A stretch of 64,000 bases of DNA from Paraburkholderia sabiae (GTDB lineage: Bacteria; Pseudomonadota; Gammaproteobacteria; Burkholderiales; Burkholderiaceae): the NCBI RefSeq assembly GCF_030412785.1, contig NZ_CP125295.1, positions 4,030,001 to 4,094,000 on the forward strand. Reading direction: 5' to 3'. Numbering within the stretch: position 1 is the stretch's first letter; the number at the start of each line of letters is the position of its first letter. Shown piece by piece: positions 42,587 through 52,224 of this stretch. The position numbers and the translations under genes were made by a program. A model generated the notes under the pieces. That model was given only the letters and a program-made list of their open reading frames with translations. It did no database searches and was not told the origin of the DNA.

Positions 42587-43690
42587 ATGTCTACCACTCC
42601 TTCCATTGCACCGCCCGCCGTCGCCGGCGCCGCAAAACAGACACGCAGCATTCCGTGGATGCGTCTGGCGGTGATCTCCGTGATCGTCGTGGTCGCGGCC
42701 GCCGTTTCGTACTGGTTCTTCGTGGGCCGTTTTGTCGAAACCACAGACGACGCCTACGTTGGCGGCGACGTCACCGTGCTCGCGCCGAAAGTGAACGGCT
42801 TCGTCGACGACGTGCTGGTGCAGGACAACCAGTACGTGAAAGCAGGTCAGGTGCTGATCCGCCTCGATTCGCGCGATTACGATGCGCGTCTCGCGCAGGC
42901 CAACGCGGAAGTCGCGAGCGCGGAAGCGTCGGTGACGGAGTTGGAAGCGAAGAAGTCGCTGCAACTCGCGACGATCAACGAACAGTCCGCCGAAGTGCGC
43001 GCGTCGAATGCGGAACTCACGCGCAGCGCGTCGGATTCGGTGCGTTATCGCCAGCTGGTGAAAGACGATGCCGTATCGAACCAGGTCGTCGAACGTGCTG
43101 ATGCCGATCTCGCGAAAGCCCATGCATCGGTGGATCGCAGCAGTGCGGCACTGACGGCCGCGCAACGTCAGCTAAGCGTGCTCGACGCACAGATCAACGA
43201 CGCACACGCTCGCGTTGCAACCGCAGTGGCGGCGCAACGGGTCGCCGCGCTGAACGTCGAGTACACGACGATCCGCGCACCGATCGACGGCTACGTCGGC
43301 AATCGCACGGCGCGTGTCGGCGTGCTCGCGAATATCGGCGTGTCGCTGTTGACGGTCGTGCCCGCGAGCGGTCTGTGGATCGACGCGAACTTCAAGGAAG
43401 ACCAGCTGAAGAAGATGAAAGTCGGCGATACCGTCGACGTCGATCTGGATGCGTCGAGCCGTCGTATCGAAGGCGTGGTCGAAAGTCTCGCGCCGGCAAC
43501 GGGCGCAACTTTCAGCGTGCTGCCCGCCGAGAACGCCACCGGCAACTTCACGAAGATCGTGCAGCGTGTGCCCGTTCGTGTGCGCCTCACTGTGCCGAAG
43601 GACATGCAAGGCGTGCTGCGTCCCGGTCTCTCTGCGACGGTGAAAGTGCATCTGCGCGCCGACGGCGATCACACAAGCTCGGCTTCGTAA
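42587..43690 (+). CDS. emrA: EmrA/HlyD-type membrane fusion protein
   Basis: A 367-residue periplasmic adaptor with one N-terminal membrane anchor (about 27-47), lipoyl halves around residues 60-105 and 230-265, a coiled-coil hairpin (about 105-210) and a beta-barrel. TTDDAYVGGDVTVLAPKVNGFV is the family start of the mature part. It links the inner membrane pump to the outer membrane channel. A longer upstream open frame reads through the MarR genes out of frame and is not part of it. It is 21 bp from the emrB-type gene. Confidence 0.92.
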   Translation: MSTTPSIAPPAVAGAAKQTRSIPWMRLAVISVIVVVAAAVSYWFFVGRFVETTDDAYVGGDVTVLAPKVNGFVDDVLVQDNQYVKAGQVLIRLDSRDYDARLAQANAEVASAEASVTELEAKKSLQLATINEQSAEVRASNAELTRSASDSVRYRQLVKDDAVSNQVVERADADLAKAHASVDRSSAALTAAQRQLSVLDAQINDAHARVATAVAAQRVAALNVEYTTIRAPIDGYVGNRTARVGVLANIGVSLLTVVPASGLWIDANFKEDQLKKMKVGDTVDVDLDASSRRIEGVVESLAPATGATFSVLPAENATGNFTKIVQRVPVRVRLTVPKDMQGVLRPGLSATVKVHLRADGDHTSSAS

Positions 43691-43711
43691 TCCACGGACG
43701 CGGCGAACATC

Positions 43712-45292
43712 ATGAGCAAGACGACTTCCGCTCCCATGAACCCGGCCGATCTGCCGACCGCAACCAAAGTCTTCGCGTTCTCGCTGCTGTGCCTCGGCTT
43801 CTTCATGGCGACGCTCGATATCCAGATCGTGGCATCGTCGCTGAAGGATATCGGCGGCGGCTTGTCCGCGAGCCAGGACGAACTCTCCTGGGTGCAGACT
43901 TCGTATCTGATCGCCGAAATCATGGTGATTCCGATGACGGGCTGGCTCACGCGCGTGTTCTCGACGCGCTGGGTGTTCGCGTTCTCCGCGTTCGGCTTCA
44001 CGGTGACGAGCATGCTGTGCGGACTCGCGTGGGACATCAACTCGATGATCCTGTTTCGCGGCCTGCAAGGCGCGCTCGGCGCAGCGATGATTCCCACGGT
44101 CTTCACGACTGCGTTCATGCTGTTTCCGGGCAAGCAGCGCATCATCGCCGCGACGACGATCGGCGCGCTCGCATCGCTTGCACCGACCATCGGCCCCGTA
44201 ATCGGCGGCTGGATCACCGATCAATGGTCATGGCACTGGCTGTTCTATCTGAACCTCGTTCCGGGCGTGCTGGTGACGGTGCTCGTGCCGCGTTACGTCG
44301 ACGTCGATCGCGCCGATATTTCGCTGCTCAAGAGCGGCGATTATCTCGGCATCGTTTTGATGTCAGGCTTTCTCGGCTGCCTCGAATATGTGCTCGAAGA
44401 AGGCCCGCGCAAGAACTGGTTCGGCGACGACGTCATTCTGTTTTGTGCGTGGATCTGTGCGATCTGCGGCTTTCTGTTTCTCGTGCATGCATTCACCGCG
44501 AAAGAGCCGATCGTCGATCTGCGCGCACTCGCGATCCGCAACTTCGGCATCGGCAGTCTGCTGTCGTTCATTACGGGCATCGGCCTGTTCTGCACGGTGT
44601 TTCTGACGCCTGTGTTTCTCTCGCGTGTGCGCGGTTTCGATTCGCTGCAGATCGGTATCGCGCTGCTGTCGGTGGGCTGCGCGCAACTGGTCGCGTTGAC
44701 TGTGTATTCGCGCCTCGCACGTTTCGTCGATATGCGGCTGCTGATGGTGTTCGGCCTGATCTGCTTCGGCGTCGGCTGCTATCTGTATGTGCCGCTGACG
44801 AACCAGTGGGGCTGGCATGAACTGCTGATTCCGCAGGTGCTGCGCGGCGTCGGCCAGCAGTTCTGCGTGCCGCCCATCGTGACGATGGCGCTCGGTTCGC
44901 TGCCGCCTTCTCGCCTCAAGTCGGCAAGCGGTCTGTTCAATCTGATGCGCAATCTGGGCGGCGCAATCGGCATCGCCGTGTGCAGCACGATGCTCAACGA
45001 CCGTCTGAACCTGCATTACGAACGGCTCGACGAACATGTGACGGCAGGCCGTCCCGTTGTTGAAGACATTCTGCGCAATCAGGCCGCGCATTTCGCGGCT
45101 GTCGGCGGGGACATGCTCAACGGCGCATCCGCGGGCCTCTCATCGCTGCACGCGCTGATGATGCGCGAAGCGCTCGTGCTGACCTTCTCCGACACGTTCC
45201 TCGCGGTCTCGCTGTGTTTCGCGGTGGGACTCGTCAGCGTGCTGTTTTCGCGGCCTTTCGGCAATACCGCGCCGCCGCCCGATGCGCACTGA
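43712..45292 (+). CDS. emrB: EmrB/DHA2-family MFS efflux transporter (14 TM)
   Basis: A 526-residue inner membrane drug:proton antiporter of the DHA2 family. The motifs MATLDIQIVASSLKDIGG (motif D1 region, about 30-47) and LFRGLQGALGAAMIP (motif C-like, about 112-127) support this. With the flanking adaptor and outer membrane lipoprotein it forms a tripartite pump for hydrophobic or aromatic compounds. The two MarR regulators and shared operators point to induction by such a compound. Confidence 0.92.
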   Translation: MSKTTSAPMNPADLPTATKVFAFSLLCLGFFMATLDIQIVASSLKDIGGGLSASQDELSWVQTSYLIAEIMVIPMTGWLTRVFSTRWVFAFSAFGFTVTSMLCGLAWDINSMILFRGLQGALGAAMIPTVFTTAFMLFPGKQRIIAATTIGALASLAPTIGPVIGGWITDQWSWHWLFYLNLVPGVLVTVLVPRYVDVDRADISLLKSGDYLGIVLMSGFLGCLEYVLEEGPRKNWFGDDVILFCAWICAICGFLFLVHAFTAKEPIVDLRALAIRNFGIGSLLSFITGIGLFCTVFLTPVFLSRVRGFDSLQIGIALLSVGCAQLVALTVYSRLARFVDMRLLMVFGLICFGVGCYLYVPLTNQWGWHELLIPQVLRGVGQQFCVPPIVTMALGSLPPSRLKSASGLFNLMRNLGGAIGIAVCSTMLNDRLNLHYERLDEHVTAGRPVVEDILRNQAAHFAAVGGDMLNGASAGLSSLHALMMREALVLTFSDTFLAVSLCFAVGLVSVLFSRPFGNTAPPPDAH

Positions 45293-45338
45293 CATGCAAG
45301 CGAACACATCAACCATTCCGATGACTGGAAGCCTCGAC

Positions 45339-46793
45339 ATGAAATCGATCGTAGCCAAAGCGCTCGCCGTTGCCGCCGCCATGACGCTCGCGGCCTGTGC
45401 GGTGCAGCCCGAGACGCACGCGGATTTGCCGCAGACGGTGAAGACCGTCGCCCCCGACGCGTGGAGTGTCGACGCGCCGAAAGACAGCGTGGACGCCGAC
45501 CAATGGTGGTCGCAATTCGGCGACCCGACGATGCACAAGCTCGTCGATCTCGTGCTGAATGACAACCTCGACGTGAAAGCCGCCGTCGAGCGCGTGAAGC
45601 AGGCGCAGGAAGTCACGAAGCAGCAACGCGCCGCGCTCTCGCCGCAACTCGATGCAGGCGCGACGGCTGCGTACAAACGGCAGAACACGCCGCCGCCGCT
45701 CGGCTATGTGAAGCAAGGCGGCGTCGGCCTGACGGCTTCGTGGCAACCGGACGTGTTCGGCGGCGAACGTCTTGCCGTGCTCGCGGCGCAGGCGCAGGTG
45801 TCGGGCCGTCAATCGGCGTTGAATGAATTGCGCCTCGCGCTCGCCGCGAATGCCGCTGCCGCCTACATCGATTTGCGCTGGGCGCAGACGCAATTGCAGA
45901 TCGTCAACGACAACGAGGAAATTCGCAGCCGCGCGCTGAAGCTCACACAACAGCGCCTGAAATATGGACTCTCGACGCAACTCGACGTCGCGCGTGCGCA
46001 GAACCAGTTGCAGGACTTGCAGGCGCAGCTTCCGAGGATCAAGTCGAATATTCAGCACGATATGAGTCTGATCGCCGTGTACTCGGGACGCACGCCGGAA
46101 AGCGTCGACACGCTGCTGCTCAGCGATGCGCGCGCGATTCCCGTGCCTTCGCAAAGCGTGCCGCAGACGCTGCCTTCCGAAGCGCTGCTGCGCCGCCCCG
46201 ATGTGCGCACCGCTTACGCGACGGTCGAACAGCGCGCGGCCGAAGTGGGCGTCGCGCGCGCGGACCGTTATCCGAAGTTCAATTTGAGCCTTACCGACGG
46301 CATTCTCGCGTCGTCGTATCTCGGCATGCCGACGTTGACGGACAACCTGTTCAGCGCCGCGTTGAATGCGACGAGCCCGATCTTCAATGCGGGGCGCATC
46401 ACCGCGCACATCGAGGAAAACGAGAGCCGCATGCGCGAATCGCAACTGGGCCTGCAACAGACGATGCTCACCGCACTGAAGGAAATCGAGGACACGCGCA
46501 GCGATCTCGTCAACGGCGATGCGGAAGTTGCCAAGCTCACCGGCGCGCTCGATGCGTCGGGCCATGCGCTTAAGTTGTCGACGGAACTGTACAAGGGCGG
46601 CGCGTCGAGTTTCCTCGATGTGCTCGATGCGCAGGAAGCGTATCTGCGCGACTCGGAGTCGTTGAATCAGGCGAAGCGCGACCATGCGCAAGCGGCTGTC
46701 GCGCTGTATCGCTCGCTCGGCGGCGGCTGGGACGCGCCTGCGAATAGCGACGTCGCGAAGGCGAAGCAGTCGACGGACGTTGCCGCGAACTGA
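45339..46793 (+). CDS. Outer membrane efflux lipoprotein (NodT/OprM type)
   Basis: A 484-residue TolC-like factor with a lipoprotein signal: LAAC with the lipidated C20. Two outer membrane efflux repeats follow (about 60-260 and 270-470), with the WWSQFGDPTMHKLV and LLRRPDVRTAYATVEQRAAEVGVARADRYPKF motifs. I chose ATG 45339 because GGAAG lies 7 bases upstream and the lipobox then lies at the right distance; upstream ATGs at 45282 and 45294 are possible. Third gene of the efflux operon. Confidence 0.9.
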   Translation: MKSIVAKALAVAAAMTLAACAVQPETHADLPQTVKTVAPDAWSVDAPKDSVDADQWWSQFGDPTMHKLVDLVLNDNLDVKAAVERVKQAQEVTKQQRAALSPQLDAGATAAYKRQNTPPPLGYVKQGGVGLTASWQPDVFGGERLAVLAAQAQVSGRQSALNELRLALAANAAAAYIDLRWAQTQLQIVNDNEEIRSRALKLTQQRLKYGLSTQLDVARAQNQLQDLQAQLPRIKSNIQHDMSLIAVYSGRTPESVDTLLLSDARAIPVPSQSVPQTLPSEALLRRPDVRTAYATVEQRAAEVGVARADRYPKFNLSLTDGILASSYLGMPTLTDNLFSAALNATSPIFNAGRITAHIEENESRMRESQLGLQQTMLTALKEIEDTRSDLVNGDAEVAKLTGALDASGHALKLSTELYKGGASSFLDVLDAQEAYLRDSESLNQAKRDHAQAAVALYRSLGGGWDAPANSDVAKAKQSTDVAAN

Positions 46794-46867
46794 ACGCAAC
46801 GGAAGCGGAATGAAAGCGCCTCGCGGATGCGAGGCGTCCATGTGGTCGTTCAACCAGAGGAATAGCG

Positions 46868-48052
46868 ATGAATGCACGCGATATTGTGATTGCTCACCCC
46901 GTCCGTACGCCGATCGGCGCATTCGGCGGGTCGTTGAAGGATGTGCCCGCCGTACAGCTCGGCGCGACGGTGGTGCGCGAAACGCTGCGGCGCAGCGGGC
47001 TCGATGCGAAGGCGTTGTCGTCGGTAGTGATGGGCAACGTCGTGCAGGCGGGCAACAAGATGAACCCCGCACGACAGGCGTCGATTGGCGGTGGCGTGCC
47101 GGTGTCGGTGCCCGCGTTGACGGTGAATCGTGTGTGCGGATCGGGCGCGCAGGCGATCGTGTCGGCCGCGCAGGAGATCGCGCTAGGACTCGGCGACGTG
47201 GCTGTCGCGGGCGGCATGGAGAACATGGACCGCGCGCCGTATCTGCTCGAAAGCGGCCGCTGGGGCAGCCGCATGGGCAACGCGCAGGTGCATGACAGCA
47301 TGCTTCGCGACGGTCTCGTCGATGCGTTTTCGAACGAGCACTCGGGCTGGCACACGGAAGACCTCGTGAGCAAGGCTGAACTGACACGCGCCGCGCAGGA
47401 CGAATGGGCTGCGCGTTCGCAGCAGCGATTCGCTGCCGCACAGGAGCGCGGCGCATTCGACGCGGAACTGGTCGCCGTTGAAATCGCGGGCCGCAAAGGC
47501 ACCGTGCAGTTCGCACGCGACGAGCAGCCGCGTCCCGACACGACGATTGAAACACTCGCGAAGCTGCGTCCCGCGTTCCGTCCCGACGGCACGATCACGG
47601 CAGGCAATGCGCCTGGCCTGAACAGTGGTGCCGCGGCGATGATCGTCGCGGGACGTGATTACGCGGAAACACACGGCATCGAAGCGTCCGCGCGTCTCGC
47701 GGCATTCGGCATCGCCGCTGTCGAGCCAGGCATGTTCGGTCTTGGCCCGGTACCTGCCGTGCAGATCGCGCTTGAACGCGCGGGCTGGAAACTCGGCGAT
47801 GTCGAACGCGTCGAGATCAACGAGGCGTTTGCTGCCGTGCCGCTCGCAGTCGCGCAAAAGCTCGGGCTCGCGCACGACATCATCAACGTCGAAGGCGGCG
47901 CGATTGCGCATGGCCATCCCATCGGCGCGACGGGTGCGATTCTCACGACACGCCTTATTCATTCGATGCGCCGCGATGGTCTGAAGCGCGGCATCGTGAC
48001 GTTGTGCATCGGCGGCGGACAAGGTATCGCGCTAGCGCTCGAAATCCTCTAA
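46868..48052 (+). CDS. Acetyl-CoA acetyltransferase (thiolase)
   Basis: A 394-residue biosynthetic-type thiolase with all catalytic residues: C90 in VNRVCGSG, H350 in GHPIGATGA and C380 in LCIGGGQG, plus NEAFAA. It condenses two acetyl-CoA to acetoacetyl-CoA or runs in reverse. Paralogues in the group serve polyhydroxybutyrate synthesis or fatty acid breakdown, and no phaB or phaC is adjacent to decide. It stands 74 bp behind the efflux operon and 128 bp ahead of panE; no evidence ties it to either. Confidence 0.92.
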   Translation: MNARDIVIAHPVRTPIGAFGGSLKDVPAVQLGATVVRETLRRSGLDAKALSSVVMGNVVQAGNKMNPARQASIGGGVPVSVPALTVNRVCGSGAQAIVSAAQEIALGLGDVAVAGGMENMDRAPYLLESGRWGSRMGNAQVHDSMLRDGLVDAFSNEHSGWHTEDLVSKAELTRAAQDEWAARSQQRFAAAQERGAFDAELVAVEIAGRKGTVQFARDEQPRPDTTIETLAKLRPAFRPDGTITAGNAPGLNSGAAAMIVAGRDYAETHGIEASARLAAFGIAAVEPGMFGLGPVPAVQIALERAGWKLGDVERVEINEAFAAVPLAVAQKLGLAHDIINVEGGAIAHGHPIGATGAILTTRLIHSMRRDGLKRGIVTLCIGGGQGIALALEIL

Positions 48053-48180
48053 CGCGTTCTTCATTGCACTGACGATGCCCGTAATGTGGCTTGCAAGCCC
48101 GCTGCGGGCAGCGTCGATTTGCGACATACTGCAGCGCACGGGCGTGGCGTGCGCCATGCAAACCAGTCAAAGGAGCAGCA

Positions 48181-49119
48181 ATGCGTATTCTCGTGGTGGG
48201 TGCGGGTGCAACGGGCGGATACTTCGGCGGACGTCTCGCGCAAGCGGGCCGCGACGTGACGTTTCTCGTGCGCGAGAAGCGCGCTGAAGAACTGCGGCGC
48301 GCGGGGCTCGTCATCAAGAGTCCACGCGGCGATCTGACGTTGCGCGACGTGAAGACCGTGCTCGCGTCGCAGATCGCGCAGCCTTACGATCTCGTGCTGC
48401 TGAGCTGCAAGGCCTACAACCTCGACGATGCGATCGAATCGTTCGCGCCCGCCGTCGGCGAGTCGACGATGATCCTGCCCGTGCTGAACGGCATGCGCCA
48501 CATCGATGTACTCAAGCAGCGCTTCGGCGCGTCGAAAGTGCTGGGCGGGCAGTGCGTGATTGCCGCGACGTTGAATCGCGAGCGCGAAATCGTGCAGCTG
48601 AACGACATGCATTCGATCGGCTTCGGCGAACTGGATGGCGGTATCAGCGAGCGCGTGCGCAACGTGGCCGCGGCATTCGACGGCGCGGGTTTCGATTCCG
48701 CGGCTTCGGACAACATCCTGCAGCAGATGTGGGAGAAGTGGGTATTCCTCGCAACGCTCGCATGCAGCACGTCACTGCATCGCGCCGCTATCGGCGACAT
48801 TCTGAAGACGCCGGACGGACGACGCGTGATCGAAGGCATTCTCGGCGAATGCAAGAGCGTTGCGTCGGCGAATGGTTACGCGATCGGCGATGCATCGAAT
48901 GCGCGTGCGCAGACCATTCTCTTTGCGGAAGGCTCGCCGCTGACGGCTTCGATGCTGCGCGACATCGAAGGACAATCGCGGATCGAGGCGGATCATATCG
49001 TCGGCGATCTGATTGCGCGCGGCGGCGACGCGCAGAAGGAAGGCGCGCTGACGCTGCTGCGCATCGCGTACAGCCATCTGAAAGCCTATGAGGCGAGATT
49101 GGCGCGGCAGTCCGCATAA
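48181..49119 (+). CDS. panE: 2-dehydropantoate 2-reductase (ketopantoate reductase)
   Basis: A 312-residue NADPH-dependent enzyme. The dinucleotide motif is GAGATGG at 8-14, K77 is in LLSCKAYN, and K186 in QQMWEKWVF fits the catalytic lysine. It reduces 2-dehydropantoate to pantoate in CoA biosynthesis. The frame is open upstream, but AAGGAGC decides ATG 48181. Many genomes of this group carry several PanE-like paralogues, so the true pantoate role is likely but not certain. Confidence 0.88.
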   Translation: MRILVVGAGATGGYFGGRLAQAGRDVTFLVREKRAEELRRAGLVIKSPRGDLTLRDVKTVLASQIAQPYDLVLLSCKAYNLDDAIESFAPAVGESTMILPVLNGMRHIDVLKQRFGASKVLGGQCVIAATLNREREIVQLNDMHSIGFGELDGGISERVRNVAAAFDGAGFDSAASDNILQQMWEKWVFLATLACSTSLHRAAIGDILKTPDGRRVIEGILGECKSVASANGYAIGDASNARAQTILFAEGSPLTASMLRDIEGQSRIEADHIVGDLIARGGDAQKEGALTLLRIAYSHLKAYEARLARQSA

Positions 49120-49192
49120 GCGCGGGGCGGGAGGATCGGCGTGAGGTGAAGCTGAAGTAGAATCGACGGCACTCACTCACGCGAGGTAGACC

Positions 49193-49492
49193 ATGCCCAT
49201 GCCCCAGGGATCGGTGCCGGCGCTCTGCGCGGCATCCGCGACGATGTTCTCGCTCGGCATCATCTTTCTCGGCTATTGGGGCTTGCAGGAGGACGGCGCG
49301 TGGACGCTCGCCGACAACTTCGTCGCGGGATTCGCGGTGATCGGCTTTGCGTTTCTCGGGCTCGTGCCGTGGGTCGCCACAAGTCCCGTTGCCGCCGAGG
49401 GGAACGACTCGAAGGTGCGGCTCGCGAGGATGATGTTTTTGTGCGGAGTGATAGGCGTGTGGGCGGCGATTGTGGTGTCGGTGGTGTTTTGA
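49193..49492 (+). CDS. Small hypothetical membrane protein (three TM)
   Basis: A 99-residue protein with three hydrophobic segments at about 10-29, 40-62 and 78-98. A GAGG-type site precedes ATG 49193; ATG 49199 is nearby. I recognise no domain. It has good codon use and stands alone between panE and the convergent porin gene. The function is not evident from sequence or context. Confidence 0.7.
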   Translation: MPMPQGSVPALCAASATMFSLGIIFLGYWGLQEDGAWTLADNFVAGFAVIGFAFLGLVPWVATSPVAAEGNDSKVRLARMMFLCGVIGVWAAIVVSVVF

Positions 49493-49559
49493 GCGTCATC
49501 GAACGATGAACAGTGTCTGCGAACGTCGCCGCTCGCAGACACGGTAGCAAACACCCAGC

Positions 49560-51068
49560 TTAGAACACCTTCACCGGCACATTCACAACCAGCCGGTACT
49601 CCATGTTGTTCGGGTCCGAGTAGTGCGACGACGACTTGTGATACATCGCGATGAACGTGACCTTCGTATCCTTGAAGCGGCCGCTTTGCAGCGTATAGCT
49701 CGGAATGAAGCCGATTTCATGGTGCGTGCCGTGCACATATTCGCCGTTGCGCGTGTACGGTCCGATTGCATTCGAAGCAGCGCCTGCCGAAGCATCCGCG
49801 CCCCAACCCGTCACGCCCCACAGCATCGCCTTGAAGCCGGGCAGACCTGCATACTTGCCGTCGAACGTATAACGCAGCTGGAATGACTTTTCGTGCGGCG
49901 CGTTGTAGTCGACGTCCATCGAGTTCACGAGATAGATGCCGTTGGTCTCGTTCACGTAATCGAAGAACTGGTCGCCGAGAATCTGCTGATAACCGAGCAG
50001 CACCTGGTGCGGACCATGTTGTGCCGACAGCGACAGGCTATACGCGTTGTTGTTGATATGCCCTTGCAGCGCGGAACCCGTCTGGTGCGTCGAATAGATG
50101 TTCGCGAGGCCCGCCCACTTGACGGTGTTCACATCGCCGATCGAATGCGAAATTGCGGCGTAAAACTGATTCCACACGTCTTCAGCCTGGTCCGCGTACA
50201 GCGTGACCGTGCCGTTCGGCGAATAGTCCCAGTTGCCGCCGAAGTAGGACAAACGTTTGATCGTCACGCCGCCGTACGATGACGTCAGGTCGATCAGGTT
50301 CGTGTGACCGCGTGCGTCGACTTTCGTGAAGCTGCCTGCCTGGAGCGTGACGTTGTGGATGTCGTTGCTCACAGCCGATACGCCGAGGAACGTCGGCGGC
50401 AACGCGCGGTTGTCGTGCGGTTCCATGAACGGGTTGTTATCGACGATCTGCAAGCCGTATTTGACGACCGTTTCGGAAATGCGTCCCTTGATGTCGTACA
50501 TGCCCGGATATGCCCACGCGAGCTGATCGGAGCCACCGCCGCCTTTCGCGACGTGCACCATGTTGCCCGCGCCGTTGCCGCCGTCGAGCTTGAGCGCCGC
50601 GAACAGCGACGCATCGAAGCCTAGACCGACGAGCCCTTGCGTATAGCCCGATTCGAAGTTTGCCTGCATGCCCTGCACCCATGCATGGCGATGCGGTCCG
50701 CCTTCGTTATCGAACTGGTCCGCGTAGTTGCGGAACAGCAGGTTCAGATGGCTGTCGGCGATCAGACCTTTGCTTTTCGCCTGGCTCGACAACTGCTCGG
50801 GCGGCGTCGCGACCTGATCGGCTTCGGCGTTCACGAGTGCGTTGTTGGTTTCCGGCTGCACTTCCGCGGTATTCGGCGTGTGCTTCAGCTTCGGTTTGGC
50901 AGGCGTTGCGGGCGCTGCGGGTGTTGCTTGCGCCACTGCTGCGCTGGCGGCTGTGGCGGGTGCGGCTGCGTCGTCTGCGAACGCGGCGGTTGCAATCGTC
51001 AGCGCGGGCAGGCCTACCGCCAGCAACGCGAATTTCGATGCTCCTGATGTGGATCGTTGGGTTGTCAT
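49560..51068 (-). CDS. OprD-family outer membrane porin
   Basis: A 502-residue protein with a signal peptide (about 1-31, ending AFA), an unusual Ala/Pro-rich linker (about 32-62), then an OprD-type 18-strand barrel (SKGLIADSHLNLLFRNYADQ at the start, YRLVVNVPVKVF at the end; the C-terminal Phe is typical). It lies directly downstream of oppABCDF on the same strand with 154 bp between. This suggests it lets the transporter's peptides or related substrates through the outer membrane. OprD porins also import basic amino acids. Confidence 0.9.
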   Translation of the reverse strand: MTTQRSTSGASKFALLAVGLPALTIATAAFADDAAAPATAASAAVAQATPAAPATPAKPKLKHTPNTAEVQPETNNALVNAEADQVATPPEQLSSQAKSKGLIADSHLNLLFRNYADQFDNEGGPHRHAWVQGMQANFESGYTQGLVGLGFDASLFAALKLDGGNGAGNMVHVAKGGGGSDQLAWAYPGMYDIKGRISETVVKYGLQIVDNNPFMEPHDNRALPPTFLGVSAVSNDIHNVTLQAGSFTKVDARGHTNLIDLTSSYGGVTIKRLSYFGGNWDYSPNGTVTLYADQAEDVWNQFYAAISHSIGDVNTVKWAGLANIYSTHQTGSALQGHINNNAYSLSLSAQHGPHQVLLGYQQILGDQFFDYVNETNGIYLVNSMDVDYNAPHEKSFQLRYTFDGKYAGLPGFKAMLWGVTGWGADASAGAASNAIGPYTRNGEYVHGTHHEIGFIPSYTLQSGRFKDTKVTFIAMYHKSSSHYSDPNNMEYRLVVNVPVKVF

Positions 51069-51222
51069 TGCTATTCCGTTCTTCTAGTTGATGAAACAGC
51101 GACGCGGCGGTCGGCCGTGTCACGCTTTCTCGCCCGTCCCCGCTGTCGCGCGGACGAACGCCTCCCTCGGCGCAGCGGCTGGCTGCGTCGTGGAAAAAGG
51201 GTTGAGTGAAGCTAGATGGACG

Positions 51223-52224
51223 TCAGGTCATGACGGCGCGTATGCAGGCCACTTGCGTATGACCGATGCCCGCCGCCGCTTTCGTGACGGGCCGCTCGTT
51301 CGCACAGGCGTCGATCGCATCCGGGCAGCGCGTGCGGAACGCGCAGCCCGAAGGCGGCTTCAGCGGCGAAGGAATCTCGCCGCGCAACAACACGTGTTCA
51401 CGCGCGCGTTCCGCAACGGGATCGGGCAGCGGCACCGCGGAGAGCAACGCTCGCGTGTACGGATGTTGCGGCTCGCGATACACGTCGCGCTTGTCGCCGA
51501 ACTCCATCACGCGGCCGAGATACATCACGAGCACGCGCTGACTGATCGCTTTGACGACAGCGAGATCGTGCGCGACGAACAGCAGCGACAGCGACAGTTC
51601 GCGTTGCAGGTCGCGCAGCAGATTGACGATCTGCGCCTGAATGGACACGTCGAGCGCTGACACGGGCTCGTCGCAGATCACGAGTTGCGGCTCGCCGATC
51701 AGCGCACGCGCAATGCCCACACGCTGACACTGGCCGCCCGAAAACTCATGCGGATAACGCCGCAAATGATGATTCGACAGGCCGACGCGTTCGAGCATCG
51801 TCCGCACGCGCACGCGCGTTTCTTCGCGTCCGAGTTGCGGCTGATGCGTCTTCAGCGGCTCCGCGACGATCTGCTCGATCGTCATGCGCGGATCGAGCGA
51901 CGCGAGCGGATCCTGGAAAATCATCTGCACGTCGCGGCGGAGTTGCACGGTGTCGCGGTACGCTTCGCCTTTGACGGTTTCATTTCCTTTCCACTGCACG
52001 CTGCCCGACGTAACAGGCGCAAGGCCGATGATCGCGCGTGCGAGTGTCGACTTGCCGCAGCCCGATTCGCCGACGAGGCCAACCGTTTCGCCGCGGCGCA
52101 CGTCGAACGACACGCCATCGACGGCGCGCAGCGTCGCTTTCTTCGACCACGGATAGCCGCCTTGCGCGATATGAAAATGCACGCTGAGGTTGTCGACCTT
52201 GAGTAACGTTTCGTGATCGCTCAT
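51223..52224 (-). CDS. oppF: Peptide ABC transporter ATP-binding protein OppF
   Basis: A 333-residue ATPase with Walker A GESGCGKST (52-60), signature FSGGQCQR (161-168) and Walker B LVICDE (181-186). The C-terminal oligopeptide/dipeptide domain has GCAFRTRCPDAIDAC, whose Cys may bind a 4Fe-4S cluster as reported in some family members. I chose ATG 52224, overlapping the oppD stop and preceded by a GGAGG site; the frame upstream is antisense-type noise. Last cytosolic component of the importer. Confidence 0.93.
   Translation of the reverse strand: MSDHETLLKVDNLSVHFHIAQGGYPWSKKATLRAVDGVSFDVRRGETVGLVGESGCGKSTLARAIIGLAPVTSGSVQWKGNETVKGEAYRDTVQLRRDVQMIFQDPLASLDPRMTIEQIVAEPLKTHQPQLGREETRVRVRTMLERVGLSNHHLRRYPHEFSGGQCQRVGIARALIGEPQLVICDEPVSALDVSIQAQIVNLLRDLQRELSLSLLFVAHDLAVVKAISQRVLVMYLGRVMEFGDKRDVYREPQHPYTRALLSAVPLPDPVAERAREHVLLRGEIPSPLKPPSGCAFRTRCPDAIDACANERPVTKAAAGIGHTQVACIRAVMT

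Noticed and set aside
45309..47555. A 748-codon open frame antisense to the efflux lipoprotein and thiolase genes
   Set aside because: Same GC-shadow effect; both sense genes have intact catalytic or lipid motifs.
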